This document shows, piece after piece, positions 55,632 to 63,256 of a DNA stretch of 64,000 nt (position 1 is the stretch's first letter; each line of letters begins with the position of its first letter). The notes below the pieces were generated by a model. The model saw only the letters and a program-made list of their open reading frames with translations, was not told where the DNA came from and made no database searches. This DNA comes from Salipiger mangrovisoli (GTDB lineage: Bacteria; Pseudomonadota; Alphaproteobacteria; Rhodobacterales; Rhodobacteraceae): positions 1 through 64,000 of the forward strand of contig NZ_JADFFK010000004.1 of NCBI RefSeq assembly GCF_015223355.1, written 5' to 3'. A program made the translations under genes and the position numbers.

Positions 55632-56354
55632 ATGAAATCCATCCTTCTCGGCACCGCTGCGCTGGCCATGACCGCCTCGATGGCGCTGGCCCAGGACGTC
55701 GTGCGCATGGGTACCGAGGGTGCCTACCCTCCGTACAACTTCATCAACGACAAGGGCGAGGTGGACGGCTTCGAGCGCGAGCTCGGCGACGAGCTCTGCA
55801 AGCGCGCCGAAGTCACCTGCGAGTGGGTGACCAACGACTGGGATTCGATCATCCCCAACCTGGTGTCGGGCAACTACGACACCATCATGGCCGGCATGTC
55901 GATCACGCCCGACCGTGAGGCAGTCATCGGCTTCACCCAGAACTACACCCAGCCCGATCCCTCGGCTTACCTGGCGCTGGCCGGCAACGAGGACATCGAC
56001 CTGTCGGCTGCGGTGATCGCCGCGCAGACCGGCACCATCCAGGCGGCCTTCGTCGCCGAGATGGGTGCAACGCTGGTGGAATACGCCACGCCCGACGAGA
56101 CCGTCGCCGCCGTGCGCAACGGCGAGGCCGACGCGGTGCTCGCGGACAAGAGCTACCTCGTGCCGGTCGCGGACGAGAGCGACGACGTGGTTCTGCTCGA
56201 CAAGGACGAGCTGATCGGCGGCGGCGTCGGCATGGGTCTGCGCCAGAGCGACACCGAGCTGAAGGAAAAGTTCGACGCTGCGATCCAGTCGATGAAGGAT
56301 GACGGCTCGCTCAACGCGCTGCTGGCAAAATGGGAAATCGGCGCGGCCTTCTGA
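55632..56354 (+). CDS. ABC transporter substrate-binding protein (family 3)
   Basis: Periplasmic binding protein of 240 residues. It has a Sec signal peptide (MKSILLGTAALAMTASMALA, cleaved before QDVVRMG). The SBP_bac_3 landmarks are GAYPPYNFINDKGEVDGFERELGDELCKRA, MAGMSITPDREAVIGFTQNY and GVGMGLRQSDTELKEKFDAAI. The group binds polar amino acids or amine-bearing relatives such as ornithine, octopine and histidine. A 22-nt perfect palindrome follows the gene. Confidence 0.93.
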   Translation: MKSILLGTAALAMTASMALAQDVVRMGTEGAYPPYNFINDKGEVDGFERELGDELCKRAEVTCEWVTNDWDSIIPNLVSGNYDTIMAGMSITPDREAVIGFTQNYTQPDPSAYLALAGNEDIDLSAAVIAAQTGTIQAAFVAEMGATLVEYATPDETVAAVRNGEADAVLADKSYLVPVADESDDVVLLDKDELIGGGVGMGLRQSDTELKEKFDAAIQSMKDDGSLNALLAKWEIGAAF

Positions 56355-56366
56355 GCGCACAATCGG

Positions 56367-56388
56367 GAGGGGGCCGCGCGGCCCCCTC
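56367..56388 (+). terminator. Hairpin after the binding-protein gene
   Basis: A perfect 22-nt palindrome with half-stem GAGGGGGCCGC and no T-run. The same arrangement as after dctP suggests mRNA stabilisation or partial termination that raises the amount of binding protein. Confidence 0.65.
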
Positions 56389-56406
56389 GCCTACGGCTGA
56401 TAAGAC

Positions 56407-57288
56407 ATGTTCTCCTGGTGTACCGACCCTAACGCGATCGACGGCCTGGCATGGCTGAGCTGCTACCTGACCACGGGCAAGCACCTGTCGATCTATGTCT
56501 CGGTGGGCACCGTGCTGCTGCTGCTGGCAATCACCGCTCCGGTCGCGCTGGCCTTCGGTTTCGGCGGTGCCATGGCCGCACGGTCGCATTTCCCGCCGCT
56601 GTCCTGGCTCGGCAAGGCCTATATCGCCATCGTGCGCGGCGTGCCGGACATCGCCTTCTTCCTGTTCTTCGTGATCGCCCTCGACCAATTCTTCGAGTGG
56701 ATGCGGCACCAGGTAAAATGCCCCGACTGGGATCAGCCGATCCGGCAGGGCAATGATTTCGTGGTCTGCCCCGAGGCCAAGCTGCCGCTCTCGACCGCCG
56801 CCCAATGGGTGCACGAGACTTACGGCTTCTCGCTTGCAGTGCTGACCTTCTCCATCGTCTTCGGCGCCTTCGCCGCGAACGTGCTTTTCGGCGCCATGCG
56901 CGCCGTCCCGCACGCGCAGCTCGAGACCGCCGAGGCCTATGGCATGACCCGCCGCCAGACCTTCTGGCGGATCCTCGTGCCGCAGATGTGGGTCTATGCC
57001 CTGCCGGGCCTGTCGAACCTGTGGATGGTGCTGATCAAGGCCACGCCGCTGCTGTTCCTGCTGGGCGTCGAGGACATCGTCTACTGGGCGCGCGAGCTGG
57101 GCGGCTCGAAGACCGCGAAGTTCACCGACTACCCGCACCCCGACTGGCGCGTGTGGTACTTCCTGGCGCTGCTGGTCTTCTACCTCGCCTTCACCCGCGT
57201 GTCGGAAATCGTGCTGGACCGAATCATGAGGCGGCTCACCCACGGCCAGGCCACCATGGGCGGCGAAGCGCAGAGGAAGGCGTCATGA
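56407..57288 (+). CDS. ABC transporter permease (HisQ/HisM type), subunit 1
   Basis: Inner-membrane permease of 293 residues. Helices flank the EAA loop AVPHAQLETAEAYGMTRRQTFWRILVPQMW (about 165-200), where the ATPase docks. A cysteine-containing periplasmic loop (KCPDWDQPIRQGNDFVVCPEAK, about 105-125) is inserted after helix 3 and is longer than in HisQ. Its stop overlaps the next permease start by 4 bp, so the two form a coupled heterodimer. Confidence 0.92.
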   Translation: MFSWCTDPNAIDGLAWLSCYLTTGKHLSIYVSVGTVLLLLAITAPVALAFGFGGAMAARSHFPPLSWLGKAYIAIVRGVPDIAFFLFFVIALDQFFEWMRHQVKCPDWDQPIRQGNDFVVCPEAKLPLSTAAQWVHETYGFSLAVLTFSIVFGAFAANVLFGAMRAVPHAQLETAEAYGMTRRQTFWRILVPQMWVYALPGLSNLWMVLIKATPLLFLLGVEDIVYWARELGGSKTAKFTDYPHPDWRVWYFLALLVFYLAFTRVSEIVLDRIMRRLTHGQATMGGEAQRKAS

Positions 57289-58094
57289 GCTGCTGGGAAA
57301 CCATCGCGGATTACGGGCTGCGCTCGATCGGCATCGGCGAGCGGCTGCTGCCGCGCGACAATTTTACCCTCTGTCAGCAGGTCACGCTGATCGGCTCGGG
57401 AATGCTGTGGAACATCTACTTCGGCTTGGTCGCGCTGGTGACCGGCTTCTTCCTTGCCACCGCGCTGGCGCTCGGCAAGGCGTCGAAGATCACGCCGCTG
57501 CGCAAGCTCGCGGAATGGGTGATCTTCGTCTTCCGTGGCTCGCCGCTGTTCATCCAGTTCTTCTTCGCCTACTTCCTGTTTCTCAGCCTGAAGAGCGTTT
57601 CTTCAGCCTTTGATCCGCTGACCTCCGCCTGGCTCGGGGCGGCGCTGGTGCTGTTTCTCAACACCGCCGCCTATACCGGCGAGATTTTCTACGGCGCGCT
57701 GCTGTCGGTGCCCAAAGGCGACGTCGAGGCGGCGGACGCCTATGGCTTCTCCGGATTCCCGCGCTTCCGCCGCATCATCTGGCCAACCATGCTGCGGCTG
57801 GCCTGGCCCGCCTATACCAACGAGGCGATCTTCCTCTTCCACGCCACCACGCTGGTGTTCTTCTCGGGCTTCCCGGCCTGGCAGCAGCGCGGCGACGCGC
57901 TCTATTACGCCAACTACTTCGCCGACAAGACCTTCAACCCCTTCGTCCCCTACCCGATCCTCGCGGGCTATTTCATCCTGCTGACGCTGTGCGTGGTGGG
58001 GGTCTTCGGGCTGATCAACAAGCGCCTGAACCGGCACCTGCCGAAGGAACGCCGCCAGAAGATGCGGATGCGCCCGCGCCTTCTCATGCGGTGA
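57285..58094 (+). CDS. ABC transporter permease (HisQ/HisM type), subunit 2
   Basis: Partner permease of 269 residues. The EAA loop reads SVPKGDVEAADAYGFSGFPRFRRIIWPTMLRL (about 145-175). The early FRGSPLFIQFFFAYF segment is typical of histidine-class permeases. An N-terminal stretch of about 30 residues (MSCWETIADYGLRSIGIGE) precedes the first helix. It ends the importer; a terminator-like hairpin separates it from the ligase genes. Confidence 0.92.
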   Translation: MSCWETIADYGLRSIGIGERLLPRDNFTLCQQVTLIGSGMLWNIYFGLVALVTGFFLATALALGKASKITPLRKLAEWVIFVFRGSPLFIQFFFAYFLFLSLKSVSSAFDPLTSAWLGAALVLFLNTAAYTGEIFYGALLSVPKGDVEAADAYGFSGFPRFRRIIWPTMLRLAWPAYTNEAIFLFHATTLVFFSGFPAWQQRGDALYYANYFADKTFNPFVPYPILAGYFILLTLCVVGVFGLINKRLNRHLPKERRQKMRMRPRLLMR

Positions 58095-58118
58095 GGCGGG
58101 AGCCAAGACAGGCACAGG

Positions 58119-58151
58119 AAAGCCGGACGCCGCGCGCCTCCGGCTTTCTTA
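58119..58151 (+). terminator. Rho-independent terminator of the ABC operon
   Basis: A 9-bp stem AAAGCCGGA/TCCGGCTTT with an 11-nt GC loop, followed by CTTATT. Confidence 0.75.
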
Positions 58152-58274
58152 TTGGCCGGACCGGCCCGCCGCGACCCGGCCGAATGTCCAGCGCCCAGCC
58201 ATTCATCTTTCCAAAAATACTCGCTTTCTTCCCCCCTGCCCCCGCTTGCCAGCCTGCATGCGACTCGCTACGCT

Positions 58275-58290
58275 GAATTTGATCAAATTC
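58275..58290. promoter_or_regulatory. Palindrome GAATTTGATCAAATTC before the first ligase gene
   Basis: Perfect 16-bp palindrome ending 11 bp upstream of the start at 58302, so a bound protein would cover the promoter or start. It is AT-rich in GC-rich DNA. The cognate regulator is not in the window and is unknown. Confidence 0.65.
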
Positions 58291-58301
58291 TTGGACAGAA
58301 A

Positions 58302-59645
58302 ATGACAGACCCGAAAACCTGGCTCCGCAAGAACCCCCAGGTCCGCACCATCCGTGTGGCCGCATGCGACCTCAACGGACAGCCGCGCGGCAAGCGCGTC
58401 CCCTCCCGCTTCGCGCACAAGGTCGTCGAGGACGGCACCCGCTTCCCCTTCTCGGCGCTGAACCTCGACATCTGGGGCGAGGACATCGACGACAGCCCGC
58501 TGGTCTTCGAATCCGGCGACCGTGACGGCGTTCTGAAACCCACCGAGCGCGGCTTCGTGCCGATGCCCTGGCTCGAGGCGCCGAGCGCCCTGCTGCCGAT
58601 CTGGATGTTCCACGAGGGCGGCAAGCCCTACGAGGGCGATCCGCGCCACGCGCTGGCGCAGGTCGTCAACCGCTACAAGCGCCACGGGCTGACGCCGGTG
58701 GTCGCGCTCGAGATGGAATTCTTCCTGATCGACGACAGCGCCAAGAAGCTTCAGGTCCCGGTCTCGCCCCGCTCGGGCAAGCGCCGCAAGGCCGCCGAGG
58801 TGCTGTCGATCCGTGCCCTCGATACCTTCGACATCTTCTTCACTGACCTCTACGACGCCTGCGAGGACATGGACATCCCCGCCGACACCGCCATTTCCGA
58901 GGCGGGTCTGGGCCAGTTCGAGATCAACATGATGCACCAGGACGACGCGCTGCGCGCGGCGGATGACGCCTGGCTCTTCAAGATGCTGCTCAAGGGGCTG
59001 GCGCGCCGTCACGGCTTCGCCGCGTCGTTCATGGCGAAACCTTACGAGGATTATGCCGGCTCGGGGATGCACATGCATTTCTCGGTGCTCGACGAAGAGG
59101 GCAACAACATCTTCGACGACGGCGGCCCGAAGGGCACCGACGTGCTGCGCCACGCCATCGGCGGCTGCGTCAACGCGATGCACGACAGCACGCTGATCTT
59201 CGCGCCGCATCTGAACTCCTACGAACGGCTGATCCCCGAGAACCACGCCCCCTGCGGCATCTCCTGGGCCTACGAGAACCGCACCGCGGCGATCCGCGTG
59301 CCCTCGGGGAGCCCGGCGGCGCGGCGCATCGAGCACCGCGTGGCAGGCGGCGACGTGAACCCCTACCTGCTGATGGCCACCATCCTCGGCGCGGCGCTCA
59401 ACGGGATCGAGGACGAGATCGAGCCGCCCGAGCCGATCACCGGCAATGCCTATGCGCAGGATCTGCCGATGATCCCGGCGGACTGGGAATCGGCGATGGA
59501 CGCCTTCGAGACGAGCGAGATCATGCCGCGCATCCTGCCGCAGGAGCTGATCCGCAACCTGCTGCTGACCAAGCGGCAGGAGCAGCTCTACATGACCGAG
59601 CTCTCGCCGCTCGAACAGGTGGAGATCTACCTCGACACGGTCTGA
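58302..59645 (+). CDS. Glutamine synthetase family ligase (PuuA-like), copy 1
   Basis: ATP-dependent amide ligase of 447 residues that would join glutamate to an amine. The N-terminal beta-grasp domain (about 1-110; VAACDLNGQPRGKRVPSRF) is followed by the catalytic domain. Seen motifs are VALEMEFFLID (metal glutamates), ISEAGLGQFEINMMH, GSGMHMHFSVLDE and ENRTAAIRVPSG. The Tyr adenylylation loop of housekeeping GlnA is missing, which fits gamma-glutamylputrescine synthetase-like enzymes. The start ATG follows a 16-bp palindrome. True GlnA is unlikely. Confidence 0.88.
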   Translation: MTDPKTWLRKNPQVRTIRVAACDLNGQPRGKRVPSRFAHKVVEDGTRFPFSALNLDIWGEDIDDSPLVFESGDRDGVLKPTERGFVPMPWLEAPSALLPIWMFHEGGKPYEGDPRHALAQVVNRYKRHGLTPVVALEMEFFLIDDSAKKLQVPVSPRSGKRRKAAEVLSIRALDTFDIFFTDLYDACEDMDIPADTAISEAGLGQFEINMMHQDDALRAADDAWLFKMLLKGLARRHGFAASFMAKPYEDYAGSGMHMHFSVLDEEGNNIFDDGGPKGTDVLRHAIGGCVNAMHDSTLIFAPHLNSYERLIPENHAPCGISWAYENRTAAIRVPSGSPAARRIEHRVAGGDVNPYLLMATILGAALNGIEDEIEPPEPITGNAYAQDLPMIPADWESAMDAFETSEIMPRILPQELIRNLLLTKRQEQLYMTELSPLEQVEIYLDTV

Positions 59646-59651
59646 CCACGG

Positions 59652-59675
59652 TCTTGCCGCGCCCTTGCGGCAAGA
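59652..59675 (+). terminator. Hairpin after the first ligase gene
   Basis: A 9-bp stem TCTTGCCGC/GCGGCAAGA with a 6-nt loop followed by TTACCTT. Termination may be partial, since the next gene begins 34 bp further on. Confidence 0.55.
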
Positions 59676-59709
59676 TTACCTTCAGGCCAGAAAAACCAAC
59701 GTGTGATCC

Positions 59710-60396
59710 ATGAAAATCGGCATACTGCAAACCGGCCTCGTGCCCGCGGAACTCGCGGCGGAGACCGGCGAATACCCCGACTTCTTCGCCCGGTTGCTCG
59801 CCGACTACGGCTTCGATTTCCAAAGCTGGTCGGTGGTGAACGGCGAATTTCCCGACGGCCCCGAGGCGGCGGATGGCTGGCTCATCACCGGTTCGCGCCA
59901 CGGCGCCTACGAGGACCATGCCTGGATCCCGCCGCTCGAGCAGCTGATCCGCGACATCTATGCCGCCGAAAAGCCTCTGATCGGCGTCTGCTTCGGCCAT
60001 CAGATCATCGCCCAGGCGCTCGGCGGCAAGGTCGAGAAACACCCCGGCGGCTGGGTCGTCGGGCCGACCACCTACCGGTTCAGGGACGGGCAGCAGAAAG
60101 TGATCAACGCCTGGCACCAAGACCAGGTCACCGAGTTGCCCAAGGGGGCCGAGGTCGTGGCCAGTTCCGACTACTGCGACTATGCCGCGCTGCTCTATCC
60201 GGGCCACGCCTACACGGTACAGCCGCACCCGGAATTCAATGACGATTTCACCCGCGCGCTGATCGAGACTCGCGGCCCCGGCGTGGTGCCGCAGGAGCGG
60301 CTCGACGCCGCGGGCCAGGCCCTCGGCATCCCGCTCGACCAGCGCGCCATTGCCGATCAGTTCGCACATTTCTTCAAGCAAAAGGCTCTCGCATGA
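59710..60396 (+). CDS. Class I glutamine amidotransferase-like hydrolase
   Basis: A 228-residue GATase1 protein. The nucleophile cysteine is in GVCFGHQIIAQ (about 95), and the His/Glu pair in VQPHPEFN (about 177). WLITGSRHGAYED forms the oxyanion region. Free-standing members of this type hydrolyse gamma-glutamyl bonds. Between two gamma-glutamyl ligases it could play the role of PuuD, removing the glutamyl group late in the pathway, though PuuD itself has a different nucleophile context (GICRG). Its stop overlaps the next ligase start by 4 bp. Confidence 0.87.
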   Translation: MKIGILQTGLVPAELAAETGEYPDFFARLLADYGFDFQSWSVVNGEFPDGPEAADGWLITGSRHGAYEDHAWIPPLEQLIRDIYAAEKPLIGVCFGHQIIAQALGGKVEKHPGGWVVGPTTYRFRDGQQKVINAWHQDQVTELPKGAEVVASSDYCDYAALLYPGHAYTVQPHPEFNDDFTRALIETRGPGVVPQERLDAAGQALGIPLDQRAIADQFAHFFKQKALA

Positions 60397-61757
60397 CCGA
60401 AGACTGGACCAACCAGCTTCCCCTCCCCGCCACCGCCTACCTGGAAGGCCGGCGCCTCGACGAGGTGGAATGCGTGATCGCCGACCTGCCCGGAATTGCC
60501 CGCGGCAAGGCCGTGCCGGCCTCGAAATTCGCCCGGCAGGACTATTTCCACCTGCCCGAGTCGATCTTTTACCAGACCATCACCGGCGACTGGGGCGAGG
60601 CCGCGGATGAGACCGTCGGCTTCATCGAGCGCGACATGATCCTGCGCCCGGACATGACCACCGCCACCGCCGCGCCCTGGACCGCCGACTGGACGCTGCA
60701 GGTGATCCACGATGCCTTCGACCGCAAGGGCAAGCCGATCCCCAACGCGCCGCGCAACGTGCTCAAGCGCGTGGTGAAGCTCTACGAGGAGCAGGGCTGG
60801 GATCCGATCGTCGCGCCCGAGATGGAATTCTTCCTTGTGGCGCGCAACGTCGATCCCGCCAAGGAGATCGAGCCGATGATGGGCCGTTCGGGACGCCCCG
60901 CCGCCGCCCGCCAGGCCTATTCGATGACCGCCGTCGACGAGTTCGGCCCGGTGATCGACGACATCTACGACTTCGCCGAGGCGCAGGGCTTCGAGATCGA
61001 TGGCATCACCCAGGAAGGCGGCGCCGGCCAGCTCGAGATCAACCTCCAGCACGGCGATCCGGTGAAGCTGGCGGACGAGATCTTCTACTTCAAGCGGCTG
61101 ATCCGCGAGGCGGCGCTGCGCCACAACTGCTTCGCCACCTTCATGGCCAAGCCGATCGCCGACGAGCCCGGCTCGGCCATGCACATCCACCATTCGGTGA
61201 TGGACCGCGAGACCGGCCGCAACATCTTCTCGGGCCCGGCGGGCGGCGAGACCGACGCCTTCTTCCACTTCATCGGCGGGCTGCAGACCTACCTGCCCGC
61301 CGCGATCGCGGTGCTCGCCCCCTACGTGAACAGCTACCGCCGCTACGTGCGCGACAGCGCCGCGCCGATCAACCTCGAATGGGGCCGCGACAACCGCACC
61401 ACCGGCATCCGCATCCCGATCTCGGGACCCGAGGCGCGGCGGGTCGAGAACCGGCTCGCGGGCATGGACTGCAACCCCTACCTCGGCATCGCCGCCTCGC
61501 TGGCCTGCGGCTATCTTGGCCTGATGGAGGAGCGCCGCCCCTCCAAGCAGTTCCGCGGCGACGCCTACGAGGGCGAGGGTGACATCCCGCGCGTGCTGGG
61601 ACAGGCGCTCGACCTTTTCGACGAGGCGACCAAGCTGCACGAGGTGCTGGGACCGGAGTTCGCCCGCGTCTACTCGATCGTGAAGCGCACAGAGTACGAG
61701 GAATTTCTTGCCGTGATCTCGCCGTGGGAGCGCGAGCACCTGCTGCTCAACGTCTGA
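60393..61757 (+). CDS. Glutamine synthetase family ligase (PuuA-like), copy 2
   Basis: Second ligase, 454 residues, clearly divergent from copy 1. It has VECVIADLPGIARGKAVPASKF in the beta-grasp domain, then APEMEFFLVARN, ITQEGGAGQLEINLQHGDP, GSAMHIHHSV and GRDNRTTGIRIPISGPEARR. The ATGA overlap with the amidotransferase implies coupled translation. Having two different paralogues suggests either two substrates or a mixed-subunit enzyme. The NLEWG for NCSWA-like difference near the active site (INLEWGRDNRT against ISWAYENRT) supports different acceptors. Confidence 0.88.
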   Translation: MTEDWTNQLPLPATAYLEGRRLDEVECVIADLPGIARGKAVPASKFARQDYFHLPESIFYQTITGDWGEAADETVGFIERDMILRPDMTTATAAPWTADWTLQVIHDAFDRKGKPIPNAPRNVLKRVVKLYEEQGWDPIVAPEMEFFLVARNVDPAKEIEPMMGRSGRPAAARQAYSMTAVDEFGPVIDDIYDFAEAQGFEIDGITQEGGAGQLEINLQHGDPVKLADEIFYFKRLIREAALRHNCFATFMAKPIADEPGSAMHIHHSVMDRETGRNIFSGPAGGETDAFFHFIGGLQTYLPAAIAVLAPYVNSYRRYVRDSAAPINLEWGRDNRTTGIRIPISGPEARRVENRLAGMDCNPYLGIAASLACGYLGLMEERRPSKQFRGDAYEGEGDIPRVLGQALDLFDEATKLHEVLGPEFARVYSIVKRTEYEEFLAVISPWEREHLLLNV

Positions 61758-61780
61758 GCTGCGCGGCATCCAGGCAGGAG

Positions 61781-61828
61781 CCGGGGGCGCTGCCCCCGGA
61801 CCCCCGAGATATTTGGACCTAGAAGAAG
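61781..61828. repeat. Dispersed intergenic hairpin repeat, copy 3
   Basis: Hairpin CCGGGGGC-GCT-GCCCCCGG (61781-61799), then ACCCCCGAGATATTTGGA and CCTAGAAGAAG. It has the layout of the copies at 8560-8613 and 28931-28980. Confidence 0.75.
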
Positions 61829-61843
61829 ACGGAAGGCGGCGCC

Positions 61844-63145
61844 ATGGACCTGCTGTTCTCCAATGATCGGCGCGGAGAGTATCCGCAGAGCTGGTACGCG
61901 GCGACGGCCGATCTGCTGCCGCCCTTTCCCAAGCTCGAGGGCGAGGCGCGCGCCGATGTCTGCATCATCGGCGGCGGCTACACCGGGCTTTCGGCGGCGC
62001 TGCACCTGGCCGAGGCGGGACTGGACGTGGCGCTGCTGGAAGCGCATCGGGTCGGCTTCGGTGCCTCGGGGCGCAATGGTGGCCAGCTCGGCTCCGGCCA
62101 GCGGCAGGACCAGGTGAGCCTCGAGAAGATGGTCGGCACGGCGAACGCCCGCGTGCTCTGGGAGCTTGGCGAAGAGGCCAAGGACCTGTGCCGGTCGCTG
62201 ATCAGCAAGCACGGCATCGACTGCCACCTGCGCGACGGCGTGGCCTGGTGCGGCTCGTCGAAGAGCGACGTGGAACACCTGCATCACTACGCCGCGCACA
62301 TGGGCGAAAACTACGGATATGAGATCGAAAGCTTGGACGGCGGGGCCTTCCGCGCGCTCTGCCCCTCGCCCGACTACCGCGGCGGCGTGCTCGACATGGG
62401 CGCGGCGCATCTGCACCCGCTGCGCTTCGCGCTCGGTCTGGCGAAGGCCGCCGCGGGTGCCGGAGCACGCATCTATGAAACCAGCCACGTCGAAAGCGTC
62501 GAGCAGGGCCGCGAGGTGCTGATCCACACCAGCGGCGGCACGCTGCGCGCGGGCCAGGTGATCTTTGCCTGCAACGGCTATCTTGGCGGGCTCGAACCGA
62601 AGGTCGCGGCGCGGGTCATGCCGATCAACAATTTCATCGTCGCGACCGAGCCGCTCGGGAATCGCGCCGACGAGGTGCTGACCCGCGACGTGGCGGTGGC
62701 CGATTCGAAGTTCGTGGTGAACTACTTCCGGCTCAGCCATGACGGGCGGCTGCTGTTCGGCGGGGGGGAGAGCTACGGTTACCGCTTCCCGCGCGACATT
62801 GCCGCGCTGGTGCGCAAACCGATGCTGGAGATCTTCCCGCATCTGGCGGACGTGCGCATCGATCACGCCTGGGGGGGCACGCTGGCGATCACCATGAAGC
62901 GCCTGCCGCTGCTCGCCCGGCTTGCGCCCAACATGCTGACCGCCTCGGGCTATTCCGGCCACGGCGTCGGCACCGCCGTGCACGCGGGTCGGCTGCTGGC
63001 CGAGGCGGTGCGCGGCCAATCCGCCGGCTTCGACGCCATGGCCGCCCTGCCGGTGCCCGGCTTCCCCGGCGGCGCAGCGCTGCGCGCGCCGCTGCTGGCT
63101 CTGGCGATGAGCTGGTACGCGCTGCGCGATCGTCTCGGCTTCTGA
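61844..63145 (+). CDS. FAD-dependent oxidoreductase (gamma-glutamylputrescine oxidase PuuB-like)
   Basis: DAO-family flavoprotein of 433 residues. The opening SWYAATADLLPPFPKLEGEARADVCIIGGGYTGLSAALHLAE combines the PuuB-type leader with the GxGxxG FAD motif (about 42). The sequence GFGASGRNGGQLGSGQRQ and the closing SGYSGHGVGTAVHAGRLLAE are typical of PuuB/OrdL enzymes. It would oxidise the gamma-glutamylated amine to an aldehyde plus ammonia or amine. No aldehyde dehydrogenase follows within the window. Confidence 0.9.
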   Translation: MDLLFSNDRRGEYPQSWYAATADLLPPFPKLEGEARADVCIIGGGYTGLSAALHLAEAGLDVALLEAHRVGFGASGRNGGQLGSGQRQDQVSLEKMVGTANARVLWELGEEAKDLCRSLISKHGIDCHLRDGVAWCGSSKSDVEHLHHYAAHMGENYGYEIESLDGGAFRALCPSPDYRGGVLDMGAAHLHPLRFALGLAKAAAGAGARIYETSHVESVEQGREVLIHTSGGTLRAGQVIFACNGYLGGLEPKVAARVMPINNFIVATEPLGNRADEVLTRDVAVADSKFVVNYFRLSHDGRLLFGGGESYGYRFPRDIAALVRKPMLEIFPHLADVRIDHAWGGTLAITMKRLPLLARLAPNMLTASGYSGHGVGTAVHAGRLLAEAVRGQSAGFDAMAALPVPGFPGGAALRAPLLALAMSWYALRDRLGF

Positions 63146-63256
63146 GAGAAAATCCGCTGATCTCGGGCGAATGCTTCCCACGGGGAAGGATTTTCACTTG
63201 GGTGTCACAGGGGTGATGTTTAAGATTTTCAAAAGAAACTATTTGGGTTTATCAAT

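Noticed and set aside
58302-61757. Housekeeping glutamine synthetase GlnA
   Set aside because: Neither copy has the GlnA adenylylation loop, and both lie with a PuuB-like oxidase and an amine-type importer rather than with glnB.
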